Below, in pieces: positions 6,677 to 14,941 of a stretch of 43,136 nt of DNA. Source of the stretch: Streptomyces xiaopingdaonensis (GTDB lineage: Bacteria; Actinomycetota; Actinomycetes; Streptomycetales; Streptomycetaceae); the NCBI RefSeq assembly GCF_000262345.1, contig NZ_AJTQ01000120.1, positions 1 to 43,136 of the forward strand. The letters run 5' to 3'. The notes below the pieces were generated by a model. The model ran no database searches. It was not told where the DNA came from and worked only from the letters and a program-made list of their open reading frames with translations. Every line of letters begins with the position of its first letter. Position 1 is the first letter of the stretch. The position numbers were made by a program, and so were the translations under genes.

Positions 6677-9600
6677 ATGACCTGGCTGTCCAGAATCAGC
6701 CTCGTGCAGCGGGGGCTGATAGCGCTGATGGCCGTGGTCGCCGTCGCCTTCGGCGCCATCGCCATCCCGCAGCTCAAGCAGCAGCTTCTGCCGTCCATCG
6801 ACCTGCCCATGGTGTCGGTGATCGCGCCGTACCAGGGCGCCTCGCCCGACGTCGTCGAGAAGCAGGTCGTCGAACCGCTCGAGGACGGCATCCAGGGCGT
6901 CGACGGCGTCACGGGCGTCACCGCGACGGCGAGCGAGGGCTCGGCCGTCGTGATGGCCCAGTTCGACTACGGCGACCGCTCGGAACAGGTCGCCTCCGAC
7001 ATCGAGAAGGCCGTCAACCGGGCGCGTGCGCAGCTCCCCGAGGGCGTCGACCCGCAGGTCGTCTCGGGCGGCACCGACGACATCCCGACGGTCGTGCTCG
7101 CCGCCACCTCCGAGACCAAGGACCAGCAGGCGCTCGGCAAGGCCCTGGACACCGCCGTGGTACCGGAGTTGAAGGAGATCGACGGCGTCGGGCAGGTCAC
7201 CGTCGACGGCGTGCAGGACCAGGTCGTCGCCGTCACGCCCGACGACGCCGAGCTCGCGCGGGCGCAGCTCACCCCCGCCGACCTCTCCAAGGCTCTGGAG
7301 GCCGGCGGCGCCTCGATGCCGGCCGGCGCCTTCAACGAGGACGGCAAGAACCGTACGGTGCAGGTCGGTTCCGGCTTCGGCTCGCTCAAGGAGATCGAGC
7401 AGCTCCAGGTCCCGGGCGAGGACGGCGACACGGTCGCGGTCGGCGACGTCGCCTCGGTCCGCCAGGTCTCCGACACCGCCACGTCGCTCACCCGCACCAA
7501 CGGCGAGCGCAGCCTCTCCGTCGCGATGACGATGGACAACGACGCCAGCGCGGTCGGCATCTCCGAGTCCGTCGAGGAGAAACTCCCCGAGCTCCAGCAG
7601 GCGTTGGGGGCGGGCGCGCACCTCTCGGTCGTCGCCGACCAGGGCCCGCAGGTCTCGACGTCGATCGAGTCGCTGACGACGGAGGGGCTCCTCGGCCTCG
7701 TCTTCGCCGTCGTGGTGATCCTGATCTTCCTTCTCTCGCTGCGGTCGACACTGGTGACGGCGGTCTCGATCCCGCTCTCCGTGCTGCTCACGCTCATCGT
7801 GCTGTGGACGCAGGACCTCTCGCTCAACATGCTGACGCTGGGCGCGCTGACGATCGCCATCGGCCGCGTCGTCGACGACTCGATCGTCGTCCTGGAGAAC
7901 ATCAAGCGGCACCTCGGCTACGGCAAGGAACGGCAGCGCGCCATCCTCGACGCCGTCAAGGAGGTCTCGGGCGCGATCACCTCCTCGACGCTCACCACCG
8001 TCGCCGTCTTCCTGCCGATGGCGTTCGTCGGCGGGATGGTCGGCGCCCTCTTCGGCGGGTTCTCGCTCACCATCACCGTCGCGCTTCTCGCGTCGCTGGT
8101 GGTCTCGCTCACCGTCGTGCCCGTGCTCTCGTACTGGTTCCTGCGGGTGCCGGCGTCGCACCGCGGGCTCAGCCCCGAGGAGCAGCAGGTCAAGGCGGAG
8201 GAGCAGGAGGCGAGGAGCAGGCTTCAGCGGATCTACGTACCCGTGCTGCGCTTCGCGACCAGGCGCCGGGTCACGAGCCTGGTGATCGCCGTCGCCGTGC
8301 TCCTCGGCACCTTCGGCATGGCTCCGCTGCTGAAGACCAACTTCTTCGACCAGGGCGAGCAGCAGCAGCTCACCGTCGACCAGGAGCTCGCGCCCGGCAC
8401 CAGCCTCAGCGCGGCCGACCGCCAGGCGAAGAAGATCGAGAAGCTCCTCAAGGGCCTCGACGGCGTGGAGGAGTACCAGGTCACCGTCGGCTCCTCCGGC
8501 ATCATGGCGGCGTTCGGCGGCGGCACGGACACCAACCACGCCTCCTACCAGGTCAAGCTCGACGAGGACGCGGACGCCGACGCGCTCCAGGACGGAATCC
8601 GCGACGGACTCGACGGGTTGGGCTCCTCGGCCGGTGAGACGAAGGTCGCCGCCGGGGACGGCTTCAGCGGCCAGGACCTCAGCGTCGTCGTCAAGGCGGG
8701 CGAGCGGGACGCGCTCACGAAGGCGTCCGAGCAGGTGCGCAAGGAGGTCGCGGGCCTCGACGGCGTCACCGACGTCACCAGCGACCTCGCGCAGTCGGTG
8801 CCGCGCGTCTCGGTCACGGCGAAGGACTCGGCCGCCCGGTTCGGCCTCAACGACGCGGCGCTCGGCCAGGCCGTGGCGCAGGCGATCGGCGGCACCAAGT
8901 CCGGCACCGCCGTGCTGGAGGACACCGAGCGGGACATCATGGTCCGCTCCTCCGAACCGGCCACGACCGTCGCCGAGTTGAAGAAGCTGCCCGTAGGCAA
9001 GGCGAAGCTCGGCGACGTCGCCGAGGTGCGCACGGTCGAGGGCCCCGTCCAGATGACGCGGATCGACGGCGCCCGCGCGGCGACGATCACCGCCAAGCCG
9101 ACGGCGGAGAACACCGGGCAGGTCGCGACGGAACTCCAGTCCGCCGTCGACGGGTTGGACCTTCCGAACGGCGCCTCGGCGGAGATCGGCGGCCTCTCGC
9201 AGGACCAGGACGAGGCGTTCGCCTCGCTCGGCCTCGCGATGCTCGCGGCGATCGCGATCGTCTTCATGCTGCTCGTCGCCACGTTCCGGTCGCTGATCCA
9301 GCCGTTGATCCTGCTGGTGTCGATCCCGTTCGCGGCGACGGGTGCGGTGGGGCTGCTGGTCGCCACCGGGACGCCGATGGGTGTGCCGGCGATGATCGGC
9401 ATGCTGATGCTCATCGGCATCGTCGTCACCAACGCCATCGTGCTGATCGACCTCGTCAACCAGTACCGTGACCGCGGCTACGGCGTGATCGAGGCCGTGA
9501 TCGAGGGCGGCAGGCACCGGCTGCGGCCGATCCTCATGACGGCGCTCGCCACGATCTGCGCGCTGACGCCGATGGCGCTCGCCGTCACGGGCGACGGAGG

Positions 9601-9865
9601 CTTCATCTCGCAGCCGCTCGCCGTGGTGGTGATCGGCGGCCTGATCACCTCGACGCTGCTCACGCTGCTCCTCGTGCCGACGCTCTACGCGATGGTCGAG
9701 CTCCGCAAGGAGCGCAGGGCGGCGAAGAAGGCCGCGAAGCGCGCCGGGTCCGAGCCTGGCTCGGGCGAGGGCGGCGGGGGTCAGGGCCCGTCCGACGGCG
9801 GCCCGGAGGGCGGCCCCGACGAGCAGCCGCGCGAGCCCCAGCCCGCGGGCGCCGGTTCGGCCTAG
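6677..9865 (+). CDS. RND (AcrB/HAE1-type) efflux permease
   Basis: 1062 aa, the usual length of AcrB-type RND permeases. Starts MTWLSRISLVQRGLIALMAVVAVAFG (first membrane helix), followed by the porter motif QLLPSIDLPMVSVIAPYQGASPDVVEKQV. The charged TM4 motif GRVVDDSIVVLENIKRHL near residue 400 carries the proton-relay aspartates. The second half repeats the fold, with another helix cluster from AMLAAIAIVFMLLVATFRSL to LLTLLLVPTLYAMVE. The C-terminus is a glycine- and proline-rich tail. It exports substrates using the proton gradient. No membrane-fusion protein is encoded beside it, and Gram-positive cells have no outer-membrane channel. Likely controlled by the upstream two-component pair. 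Confidence 0.92.
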   Translation: MTWLSRISLVQRGLIALMAVVAVAFGAIAIPQLKQQLLPSIDLPMVSVIAPYQGASPDVVEKQVVEPLEDGIQGVDGVTGVTATASEGSAVVMAQFDYGDRSEQVASDIEKAVNRARAQLPEGVDPQVVSGGTDDIPTVVLAATSETKDQQALGKALDTAVVPELKEIDGVGQVTVDGVQDQVVAVTPDDAELARAQLTPADLSKALEAGGASMPAGAFNEDGKNRTVQVGSGFGSLKEIEQLQVPGEDGDTVAVGDVASVRQVSDTATSLTRTNGERSLSVAMTMDNDASAVGISESVEEKLPELQQALGAGAHLSVVADQGPQVSTSIESLTTEGLLGLVFAVVVILIFLLSLRSTLVTAVSIPLSVLLTLIVLWTQDLSLNMLTLGALTIAIGRVVDDSIVVLENIKRHLGYGKERQRAILDAVKEVSGAITSSTLTTVAVFLPMAFVGGMVGALFGGFSLTITVALLASLVVSLTVVPVLSYWFLRVPASHRGLSPEEQQVKAEEQEARSRLQRIYVPVLRFATRRRVTSLVIAVAVLLGTFGMAPLLKTNFFDQGEQQQLTVDQELAPGTSLSAADRQAKKIEKLLKGLDGVEEYQVTVGSSGIMAAFGGGTDTNHASYQVKLDEDADADALQDGIRDGLDGLGSSAGETKVAAGDGFSGQDLSVVVKAGERDALTKASEQVRKEVAGLDGVTDVTSDLAQSVPRVSVTAKDSAARFGLNDAALGQAVAQAIGGTKSGTAVLEDTERDIMVRSSEPATTVAELKKLPVGKAKLGDVAEVRTVEGPVQMTRIDGARAATITAKPTAENTGQVATELQSAVDGLDLPNGASAEIGGLSQDQDEAFASLGLAMLAAIAIVFMLLVATFRSLIQPLILLVSIPFAATGAVGLLVATGTPMGVPAMIGMLMLIGIVVTNAIVLIDLVNQYRDRGYGVIEAVIEGGRHRLRPILMTALATICALTPMALAVTGDGGFISQPLAVVVIGGLITSTLLTLLLVPTLYAMVELRKERRAAKKAAKRAGSEPGSGEGGGGQGPSDGGPEGGPDEQPREPQPAGAGSA

Positions 9866-9879
9866 TCCGCAGGACGCCC

Positions 9880-9920
9880 ACGCGGCCCCGTCCCGGCACA
9901 GCGCCGGGTCGGGGCCGCGT
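9880..9920. terminator. Bidirectional terminator between exporter and GNAT genes
   Basis: Arms 9880-9897 and 9903-9920 form an 18-bp stem with one mismatch and a 5-nt loop. It lies between the convergent stops at 9865 and 9924 and is the longest near-perfect hairpin in this part of the window. Confidence 0.88.
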
Positions 9921-9923
9921 CGT

Positions 9924-10823
9924 TCAGAGGAAGGCGTCCGACGGAACGTAAGGGGAGGGCGGCCGCATCCCCCGCACGCAGACGAACCCCGTTGCCTCCA
10001 ACGGCAGTTCGGCACGGACTCCGACGTCGAGGGCCCACTGCTGCTCAGCGGTGAGACCGTGGACGCTCGCCCGGGACCCCTCGGGCAGGCTGAGCAGCGC
10101 CGCCGAGAGCAGCCGCACGGCGAGCCTGCGCGACGTCGCCGCGAGCAACTCCACCTTGCCGCGCTCGGGGTCGACGTAGCAGTACCCGCTCCCCGCGAAG
10201 TCGTCGGCGACGAAGAGCGCGCTCTGCCGCAGCAGCAGCTCGTGGTCCGCACCGTGCGCGCCGCCGCGCACGAGCCGGTCCACGGAGTCCCGCAGGTCCC
10301 GGTGCTCGCCGCTCCCCTCGACGACGCCGTCCGGCGGGGGAAGCCCAGCGCGTCCGCTCGCCGTGAGCGTCCCCTCCAGCCGCACCGTCGGGTGGAGGGC
10401 GAAGCCGGCCCGCACGTAGCTGCGGGCCGCCGCCGGATGGTACGAACAGCGGATCATCCCGCGCAGGCACCCGCGCCCGTACTCCCCCGTGCGCTCCAAC
10501 AGCGCCTTGCCGACGCCCCGCCCCCGGGCCCGGGGCACGACGGCGAGGAGCGCCAGCCCCCACGTCCCCTCACGGACCGCCGACTGCGCGGCCCCCACGG
10601 GGCGGCTGCGCCCGCCCTCGTGCACCTCGGCGATCCAACTCCCCGCCGGGTCGGTGCGCACGAGGTGCCGCGCCCTCTCGCGCCACTGCCCGGCCCGGCG
10701 GCGAGCCGCCGCTTCGGTGGGCGGCTGCCCGTCGAGCGCGTTGCCCGGCGAGAGGGCGGCGACGGCGAGCGAGCGGAGCAACTCCGCGTCGTCCTCGCTG
10801 TCCTGGACGGGGCGCAGCAGCAT
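9924..10823 (-). CDS. GNAT-family N-acetyltransferase
   Basis: 299 aa. The acetyl-CoA binding region is LALLAVVPRARGRGVGKALLERT (about residues 90-112), the R/Q-x-x-G-x-G/A signature of GNAT domains, followed by YHPAAARSYVRAGF, which matches the usual last strand and helix. The C-terminal ~150 residues look like a second, degenerate GNAT lobe (SALFVADDFAGSGYCYVDPERGKVELLAATSRRLA), so the protein may be a tandem GNAT. It starts 9 nt after the nadA stop and is probably co-transcribed with nadA. The acyl acceptor is unknown. Confidence 0.82.
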   Translation of the reverse strand: MLLRPVQDSEDDAELLRSLAVAALSPGNALDGQPPTEAAARRRAGQWRERARHLVRTDPAGSWIAEVHEGGRSRPVGAAQSAVREGTWGLALLAVVPRARGRGVGKALLERTGEYGRGCLRGMIRCSYHPAAARSYVRAGFALHPTVRLEGTLTASGRAGLPPPDGVVEGSGEHRDLRDSVDRLVRGGAHGADHELLLRQSALFVADDFAGSGYCYVDPERGKVELLAATSRRLAVRLLSAALLSLPEGSRASVHGLTAEQQWALDVGVRAELPLEATGFVCVRGMRPPSPYVPSDAFL

Positions 10824-10832
10824 GCGTCGAGG

Positions 10833-12032
10833 CTAGGGCAGCGCCAGCATCCGCTCCAGGGCGAGCTTGGCGTAGTGCTCGGTCTGCTCGTCCACGCTGA
10901 TCCGGTTGACCGTCCGGCCCTCCACGAGCGACTCCAACGCCCAGACGAGGTGCGGCAGATCGATCCTGTTCATCGTGGAGCAGAAGCAGACGGTGCGGTC
11001 GAGGAAGACGATCTCCTTGTCCTGTTCCGCGTACCGGTTGGCGAGCCGGCGGACGAGGTTCAGCTCGGTTCCGATCGCCCACTTCGAGCCGGCGGGCGCC
11101 GCGTCGAGCGCCTTGATGATGTACTCCGTCGAGCCGACGAGGTCGGCGGCGGCCACGACCTCGTGCTTGCACTCCGGGTGGACGAGGACGTTGACGTCGG
11201 GGATGCGGGCGCGCACGTCCTCGACGGAGTCGAGCGAGAAGCGTCCGTGCACCGAGCAGTGGCCGCGCCAGAGGATCATCCGCGCGTTGCGCAACTCTTC
11301 CGGTGTGAGGCCGCCGTTGGGCTTGTGCGGGTTGTAGACGACGCAGTCCTCGAGGGACATGCCGAGGTCCCGGACGGCGGTGTTCCGGCCGAGGTGCTGG
11401 TCGGGGAGAAAGAGCACCTTCGAGGGAACCTCGCCGCCCTCGGGGACCTGCGCGAAGGCCCACTCCAGGGCGCGGCGCGCGTTGGAGGACGTGCAGATCG
11501 TGCCGCCGTGGCGCCCGGTGAACGCCTTGATGTCGGCCGAGGAGTTCATGTACGAGACGGGCACCGTCGCCTCGTCGACGCCCGCGTCGGAGAGCGCGTC
11601 CCAGCACTCGGCGACCTGCTCCGCGGTGGCCATGTCCGCCATCGAGCAGCCGGCCGCGAGGTCGGGGAGGATCACCTGCTGCGCGTCGGAGGTGAGGATG
11701 TCGGCCGACTCGGCCATGAAGTGGACGCCGCAGAAGACGATGTGCTCGGCGTCCGGCCGCGCCGCCGCCTCCCGCGCGAGCTTGAAGGAGTCGCCCGTCA
11801 CGTCGGCGAACTCGATGACCTCGTCGCGCTGGTAGTGGTGGCCGAGGATGAAGACCTTCTCGCCGAGCTTCTCCTTGGCGGCGCGCGCCCTGGCGACGAG
11901 GTCCGGGTCTGAGGGGGCCGGCAGTTCGCCGGGGCAGTCGACGCCGCGCTCGCTCGCCGGGTCGGCCTCGCGCCCGAGGAGCAGCAGCGCGAGCGGGGTC
12001 GGGGTCACGTCCATGGGCTGGGCGGTGTTCAC
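10833..12032 (-). CDS. nadA: Quinolinate synthase NadA
   Basis: 399 aa. NadA condenses iminoaspartate with dihydroxyacetone phosphate to quinolinate in de novo NAD synthesis, using a 4Fe-4S cluster. Visible family motifs are KVFILGHHYQRDEVIEFADVTGDS, CGVHFMAESADIL, the three cysteine-bearing segments AAGCSMAD, VHPECKHEV and CFCSTMNR, and VYNPHKPNGG. GTG at 12032 was chosen because GAAAGG lies 9 nt upstream; another in-frame GTG 9 nt earlier abuts that site and is less likely. nadB and nadC are not in the window. It diverges from erpA across 346 bp, and a GNAT gene follows it. Confidence 0.94.
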   Translation of the reverse strand: MNTAQPMDVTPTPLALLLLGREADPASERGVDCPGELPAPSDPDLVARARAAKEKLGEKVFILGHHYQRDEVIEFADVTGDSFKLAREAAARPDAEHIVFCGVHFMAESADILTSDAQQVILPDLAAGCSMADMATAEQVAECWDALSDAGVDEATVPVSYMNSSADIKAFTGRHGGTICTSSNARRALEWAFAQVPEGGEVPSKVLFLPDQHLGRNTAVRDLGMSLEDCVVYNPHKPNGGLTPEELRNARMILWRGHCSVHGRFSLDSVEDVRARIPDVNVLVHPECKHEVVAAADLVGSTEYIIKALDAAPAGSKWAIGTELNLVRRLANRYAEQDKEIVFLDRTVCFCSTMNRIDLPHLVWALESLVEGRTVNRISVDEQTEHYAKLALERMLALP

Positions 12033-12378
12033 GGCACCCACCCTTTCTCTGTGAGGTCTGCTGGCCGCACGGGTCTCGCGGGCCAACTCTGAGGGCTCGG
12101 GAGGGGCGTGTGTGACATGGCCCCTTTTCGTCTAAGTGACGCGATCCATGATAGCTGCTTCACGTCACCTTGACGATGCCCCTAGCGTCGAAGTGACGCG
12201 TTCCCGCGCCACCGTCTCGTGTGCGAGCATGAAGAAGCGGCAGAACAGCAGAACGTCTCAGGACCCCGTGGGCCCCGAGGAAACGTCGGAAACTCGTGCC
12301 GTGCCTGGAATGAATCCGGGGCACCGTCGGTTGACGACTGACGGTAAAGAGCAGTCCGTACAACCCGGGAGAGAGTGC
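12033..12378. promoter_or_regulatory. Divergent promoter region nadA / erpA with GTGACG repeats
   Basis: 346 bp without a convincing gene. It carries aagtgacgcg twice in direct orientation (12134-12143 and 12191-12200) and an inverted copy of the core, cttcacgtcac (12159-12169). The first and inverted copies bracket atgata (12148-12153), which read on the minus strand is TATCAT, a plausible -10 for nadA. The layout fits an operator for a regulator of NAD or Fe-S genes. The regulator is not identifiable from this window. Confidence 0.5.
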
Positions 12379-12732
12379 ATGTCCGTTTCGGACGAGACCG
12401 CTGTAAGCGAGGGCATCATCCTGTCCGACGCCGCCGCGGAGAAGGTCAAGAGCCTGCTCGACCAGGAGGGGCGCGACGACCTTGCGCTGCGCGTCGCGGT
12501 GCAGCCTGGCGGCTGCTCCGGCCTGAGGTACCAGCTCTTCTTCGACGAGCGCTCGCTCGACGGCGACGTGGTCAAGGACTTCGGCGGCGTGAAGGTCGTC
12601 ACCGACCGCATGAGCGCCCCCTACCTCAGCGGCGCCTCCATCGACTTCGTCGACACCATCGAGAAGCAGGGCTTCACCATCGACAACCCCAACGCCACCG
12701 GCTCCTGCGCCTGCGGCGACTCCTTCAGCTGA
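12379..12732 (+). CDS. erpA: A-type Fe-S cluster carrier/insertion protein ErpA
   Basis: 117 aa. It shows the three conserved cysteines of HesB/IscA/ErpA proteins: Cys46 in PGGCSGLRY, and Cys110 and Cys112 in NATGSCACGDSFS. The rest fits as well (ILSDAAAEKVKSLLDQEG, VVTDRMSAPYLSGASIDFVD). It passes Fe-S clusters to target enzymes; the neighbours include NadA (4Fe-4S) and, further on, the Rieske protein QcrA. The ATG follows GGGAGAGAG. A long 5' region shared with nadA suggests joint control. Confidence 0.92.
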   Translation: MSVSDETAVSEGIILSDAAAEKVKSLLDQEGRDDLALRVAVQPGGCSGLRYQLFFDERSLDGDVVKDFGGVKVVTDRMSAPYLSGASIDFVDTIEKQGFTIDNPNATGSCACGDSFS

Positions 12733-12777
12733 GCGAGCGCAGCGCCCGGCGCAGCCGGCCGGTGCAGCCGTCATCGA

Positions 12778-12819
12778 CGAGGGCGGCGGGCTCCCCCCAC
12801 CAGGAGCCCGCCGCCCTCG
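12778..12819. terminator. Terminator after erpA
   Basis: Perfect 17-bp arms (12778-12794 and 12803-12819) around an 8-nt loop, followed by a short pyrimidine run (ccgtctttcc). It lies between the erpA stop and the stop of the convergent membrane-anchored protein gene, so it probably serves both. Confidence 0.9.
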
Positions 12820-12873
12820 CCGTCTTTCCACCCCGGTTTCCCCAGTCACCGGGGAGCTGGCGGGCCGCGGCCC

Positions 12874-13425
12874 TCAGCCTGCGGCCGACCGCGGCAGCGG
12901 TTTCCCGCTGCGCGCGTCGATCACCTTGCGCTCGCCGAGCCCTCCTTCGAGTGCGACCTTCACCGAGCGCTTCTTCGCCATCTTGATGCAGACCTTCTCC
13001 GAGTCCTGCTTCTCCGGCTTCACTTCGACGGTGACGCGCTCGTCCGTCTCCTTCGCCTGTGCCCGGTACTCCTCGCAGACGCCGCCGGTGAAGGTGACCG
13101 TGAGCGTCCGACCGTCGACGCGGTACGAGTCGACCGCCCGCCACGGCTTCCCCTTCTCCGGCTTCCGGTCCGCGTCCGCCTCGCTTGCCTCGCCCGGACC
13201 CGGGCCGACGTCGGCGCCGTTCCGCTGCTGGTGCCCGGAGGCGCCCTGCGGCGGTTCGGAAGAGTTGTCCGCCGCGGCGGCCCAGTAACCGCCGCCGCCG
13301 GCGAGCAGCACCGCGGCGGCCGCCGTCGCGACGAGGCCGCGCCTGCGCCCGGACTGCCGGCTCTCGGCGGCCGGTTGGGGCTCGTCGTCGCTGGCAGGCT
13401 GGGGGGAGTGGTCTGTCGTCGGCAC
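12874..13425 (-). CDS. Membrane-anchored extracytoplasmic protein of unknown function
   Basis: 183 aa, GTG start with AAGGAG 7 nt upstream. Residues 1-30 are polar and end in SGRRRG, a single membrane segment follows (LVATAAAAVLLAGGGGYWAAA), and the rest is a hydrophilic outside domain after a low-complexity linker. That domain reads AVDSYRVDGRTLTVTFTGGVCEEYRAQAKETDERVTVEV with a second cysteine in KVCIKMAKK; the two cysteines may form a disulfide. The position between erpA and the adenosine kinase matches that of Rv2203 in Mycobacterium tuberculosis, also a membrane protein without known role; orthology is inferred from position only. Confidence 0.8.
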   Translation of the reverse strand: MPTTDHSPQPASDDEPQPAAESRQSGRRRGLVATAAAAVLLAGGGGYWAAAADNSSEPPQGASGHQQRNGADVGPGPGEASEADADRKPEKGKPWRAVDSYRVDGRTLTVTFTGGVCEEYRAQAKETDERVTVEVKPEKQDSEKVCIKMAKKRSVKVALEGGLGERKVIDARSGKPLPRSAAG

Positions 13426-13897
13426 GCCGTGCTCCTTCGGCCTCGCTTGCTCTTTCCGTCCTCCCCGAAGGGGTGACGCAGGTGGGACGGAGCGGAAAGC
13501 CGTGCGGTTCCCGGCAGTTGGGGCGACGCCGACGGGGCGCGCCTTCCGGGCCGTCAGACGCCGTACCCCGAGAGGCCGTCGACGACCCGGGCCGAGCCGG
13601 CGGAGGCCCGGCTCCAGGGCGCTCCCGCGGCTCCGGCTCCGGCGGCGAGCCGTGGTGGCTCCGATCCGCGGGGCCACTCCCTCGCCATCCGAGCGCAATC
13701 ACCGAGGAGTTGCTCGAGCGACTCCGACCCTCCGGCCAGATGTACGGTTTTGGTTTTTTGCTCCATGGCGGAGACGTTACGCAGACCAGACACGGTCCGG
13801 AAGGCCCTACTATCTGGTAGTTACGCCCTGTTCGAATCTGTGAGGGGAGGGGGTAGCGTTGTTTGCGGCCGCCATCCGTCTCTCAGGAGCAGATTTC
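13426..13897. other. Intergenic region upstream of adenosine kinase
   Basis: 472 bp. It holds one possible short minus-strand gene (13554-13767, listed separately), a T-rich run near 13747-13760, and the dyad ctac-tatctg-gtag (13807-13820), which overlaps a TACTAT that could be a -10 element for the kinase. No other gene is supported here. Confidence 0.5.
13554..13767 (-). CDS. Possible small protein, unknown
   Basis: An open frame of 70 codons starting MEQKTKTVHLAGGSESLEQLLGDCARMAREWP. The first half looks like a plausible amphipathic helix; the second half is low-complexity Ala/Gly/Ser-rich. Third-position GC is lower than in clear genes nearby, and the start has no good Shine-Dalgarno sequence. 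A start 9 codons upstream (ATG at 13793) is possible. I do not recognise a family. It may be a real small gene upstream of the membrane protein, or chance. Confidence 0.3.
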
Positions 13898-14872
13898 GTG
13901 CGCATTGCAGTCACAGGTTCCATCGCTAACGACCACCTGATGACCTTCCCCGGGCGATTCTCCGACCAGCTGGTCGCCGACCAGCTCCACACGGTGTCGC
14001 TCTCCTTCCTCGTCGACCGCCTCGACATCCGGCGCGGCGGCGTGGGAGCCAACATCGCCTTCGGTATGGGCCAACTCGGCGCCCGCCCCATCCTCGTCGG
14101 AGCCGCAGGTGAGGACTTCGAGGACTACCGCGCCTGGCTCGACCGCCACGGTGTCGACACCAGCTCGGTGCACATCTCCGAGGTGCTGCACACCGCTCGG
14201 TTCGTCTGCACAACCGACTCCGAGCAGAACCAGATCGGCTCCTTCTACACCGGCGCGATGAGCGAAGCGCGACTCATCGAACTCTCCGGCGTCGCCGAAC
14301 GCAACGGCGGCTTCGACCTCGTCTGCATCAGCGCCGACGACCCCGAGGCGATGGCGCGCCACACGGAGGAGTGCCGCACTCGCGACATCCCCTTCGCCGC
14401 CGACTTCTCGCAGCAGATCGCGCGCATGGACGGCGAGGAGATCCGCAACCTCACCGACGGCGCGACCTACCTCTTCTCCAACGAGTACGAGAAGGGCCTC
14501 ATCGAGTCGAAGACCGGCTGGACCGACGCCGAGATCCTGGAAAAGGTCGGCACCCGGGTCGTCACCCTCGGGGCCAAGGGCGTCAGGATCGAACGCAAGG
14601 GCGAGGAGCCGATCGTCGTCGGCACGCCCAAGGAGGAGCGCAAGGCCGACCCGACGGGCGTCGGCGACGCCTTCCGCGCCGGCTTCCTCTCCGGCCTCTC
14701 CTGGGGCCTGCCCCTGGAGCGCTCGGCGCAGCTCGGCTGCATGCTCGCCACCCTGGTGATCGAGACCGTGGGCACCCAGGAGTACGAACTCCACCGCGCC
14801 CACTTCCTCGACCGCTTCACCAAGGCGTACGGCCACGACGCGGCCTCCGAGATCGAGTCGCTGCTGAAGTGA
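13898..14872 (+). CDS. adoK: Adenosine kinase, PfkB/ribokinase family
   Basis: 324 aa, the same length as the M. tuberculosis adenosine kinase Rv2202c as I recall it, with very similar sequence: IAVTGSIANDHLMTFPGRFSDQL, then GGVGANIAFGMGQLG (substrate-binding glycines), HTARFVCTTD and AMSEARLIEL. The ATP/anion-hole motif is DPTGVGDAFRAGF (from residue 251), with the catalytic base at Asp257. It phosphorylates adenosine to AMP for purine salvage. GTG at 13898 was chosen because AGGAG lies 8 nt before it. A hairpin follows the stop. The gene sits between erpA and ctaC as in mycobacteria. Confidence 0.9.
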   Translation: MRIAVTGSIANDHLMTFPGRFSDQLVADQLHTVSLSFLVDRLDIRRGGVGANIAFGMGQLGARPILVGAAGEDFEDYRAWLDRHGVDTSSVHISEVLHTARFVCTTDSEQNQIGSFYTGAMSEARLIELSGVAERNGGFDLVCISADDPEAMARHTEECRTRDIPFAADFSQQIARMDGEEIRNLTDGATYLFSNEYEKGLIESKTGWTDAEILEKVGTRVVTLGAKGVRIERKGEEPIVVGTPKEERKADPTGVGDAFRAGFLSGLSWGLPLERSAQLGCMLATLVIETVGTQEYELHRAHFLDRFTKAYGHDAASEIESLLK

Positions 14873-14877
14873 CGCCA

Positions 14878-14904
14878 CCGGGCCGCCGCCACTCGGCGGC
14901 CCGG
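14878..14904. terminator. Terminator after adenosine kinase gene
   Basis: Perfect 11-bp arms ccgggccgccg and cggcggcccgg around the 5-nt loop ccact, 5 nt after the stop. It lies between convergent genes and may work for both. Confidence 0.82.
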
Positions 14905-14941
14905 CGGCCCGCACGTCGACAGGCCCGCGCCGCGGGGGAGT

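Noticed and set aside
3937..6921. A nearly 1000-codon open frame on the minus strand opposite the kinase and regulator genes
   Set aside because: Low-complexity Ser/Arg/Ala composition and no family signature; the plus strand carries complete kinase and regulator motifs.
6605..10252. A very long open frame (over 1200 codons) on the minus strand opposite the RND exporter gene
   Set aside because: It is a codon-bias shadow: very high GC at third positions removes stop codons from other frames. The product is Arg/Asp/Gly-rich with no fold, while the plus-strand frame encodes a complete RND permease.
12136..12378. Upstream extension of ErpA in frame (about 80 more residues)
   Set aside because: ErpA proteins are about 110-120 residues, the ATG at 12379 has a good ribosome binding site, and the upstream part lacks homology and holds repeated promoter motifs.
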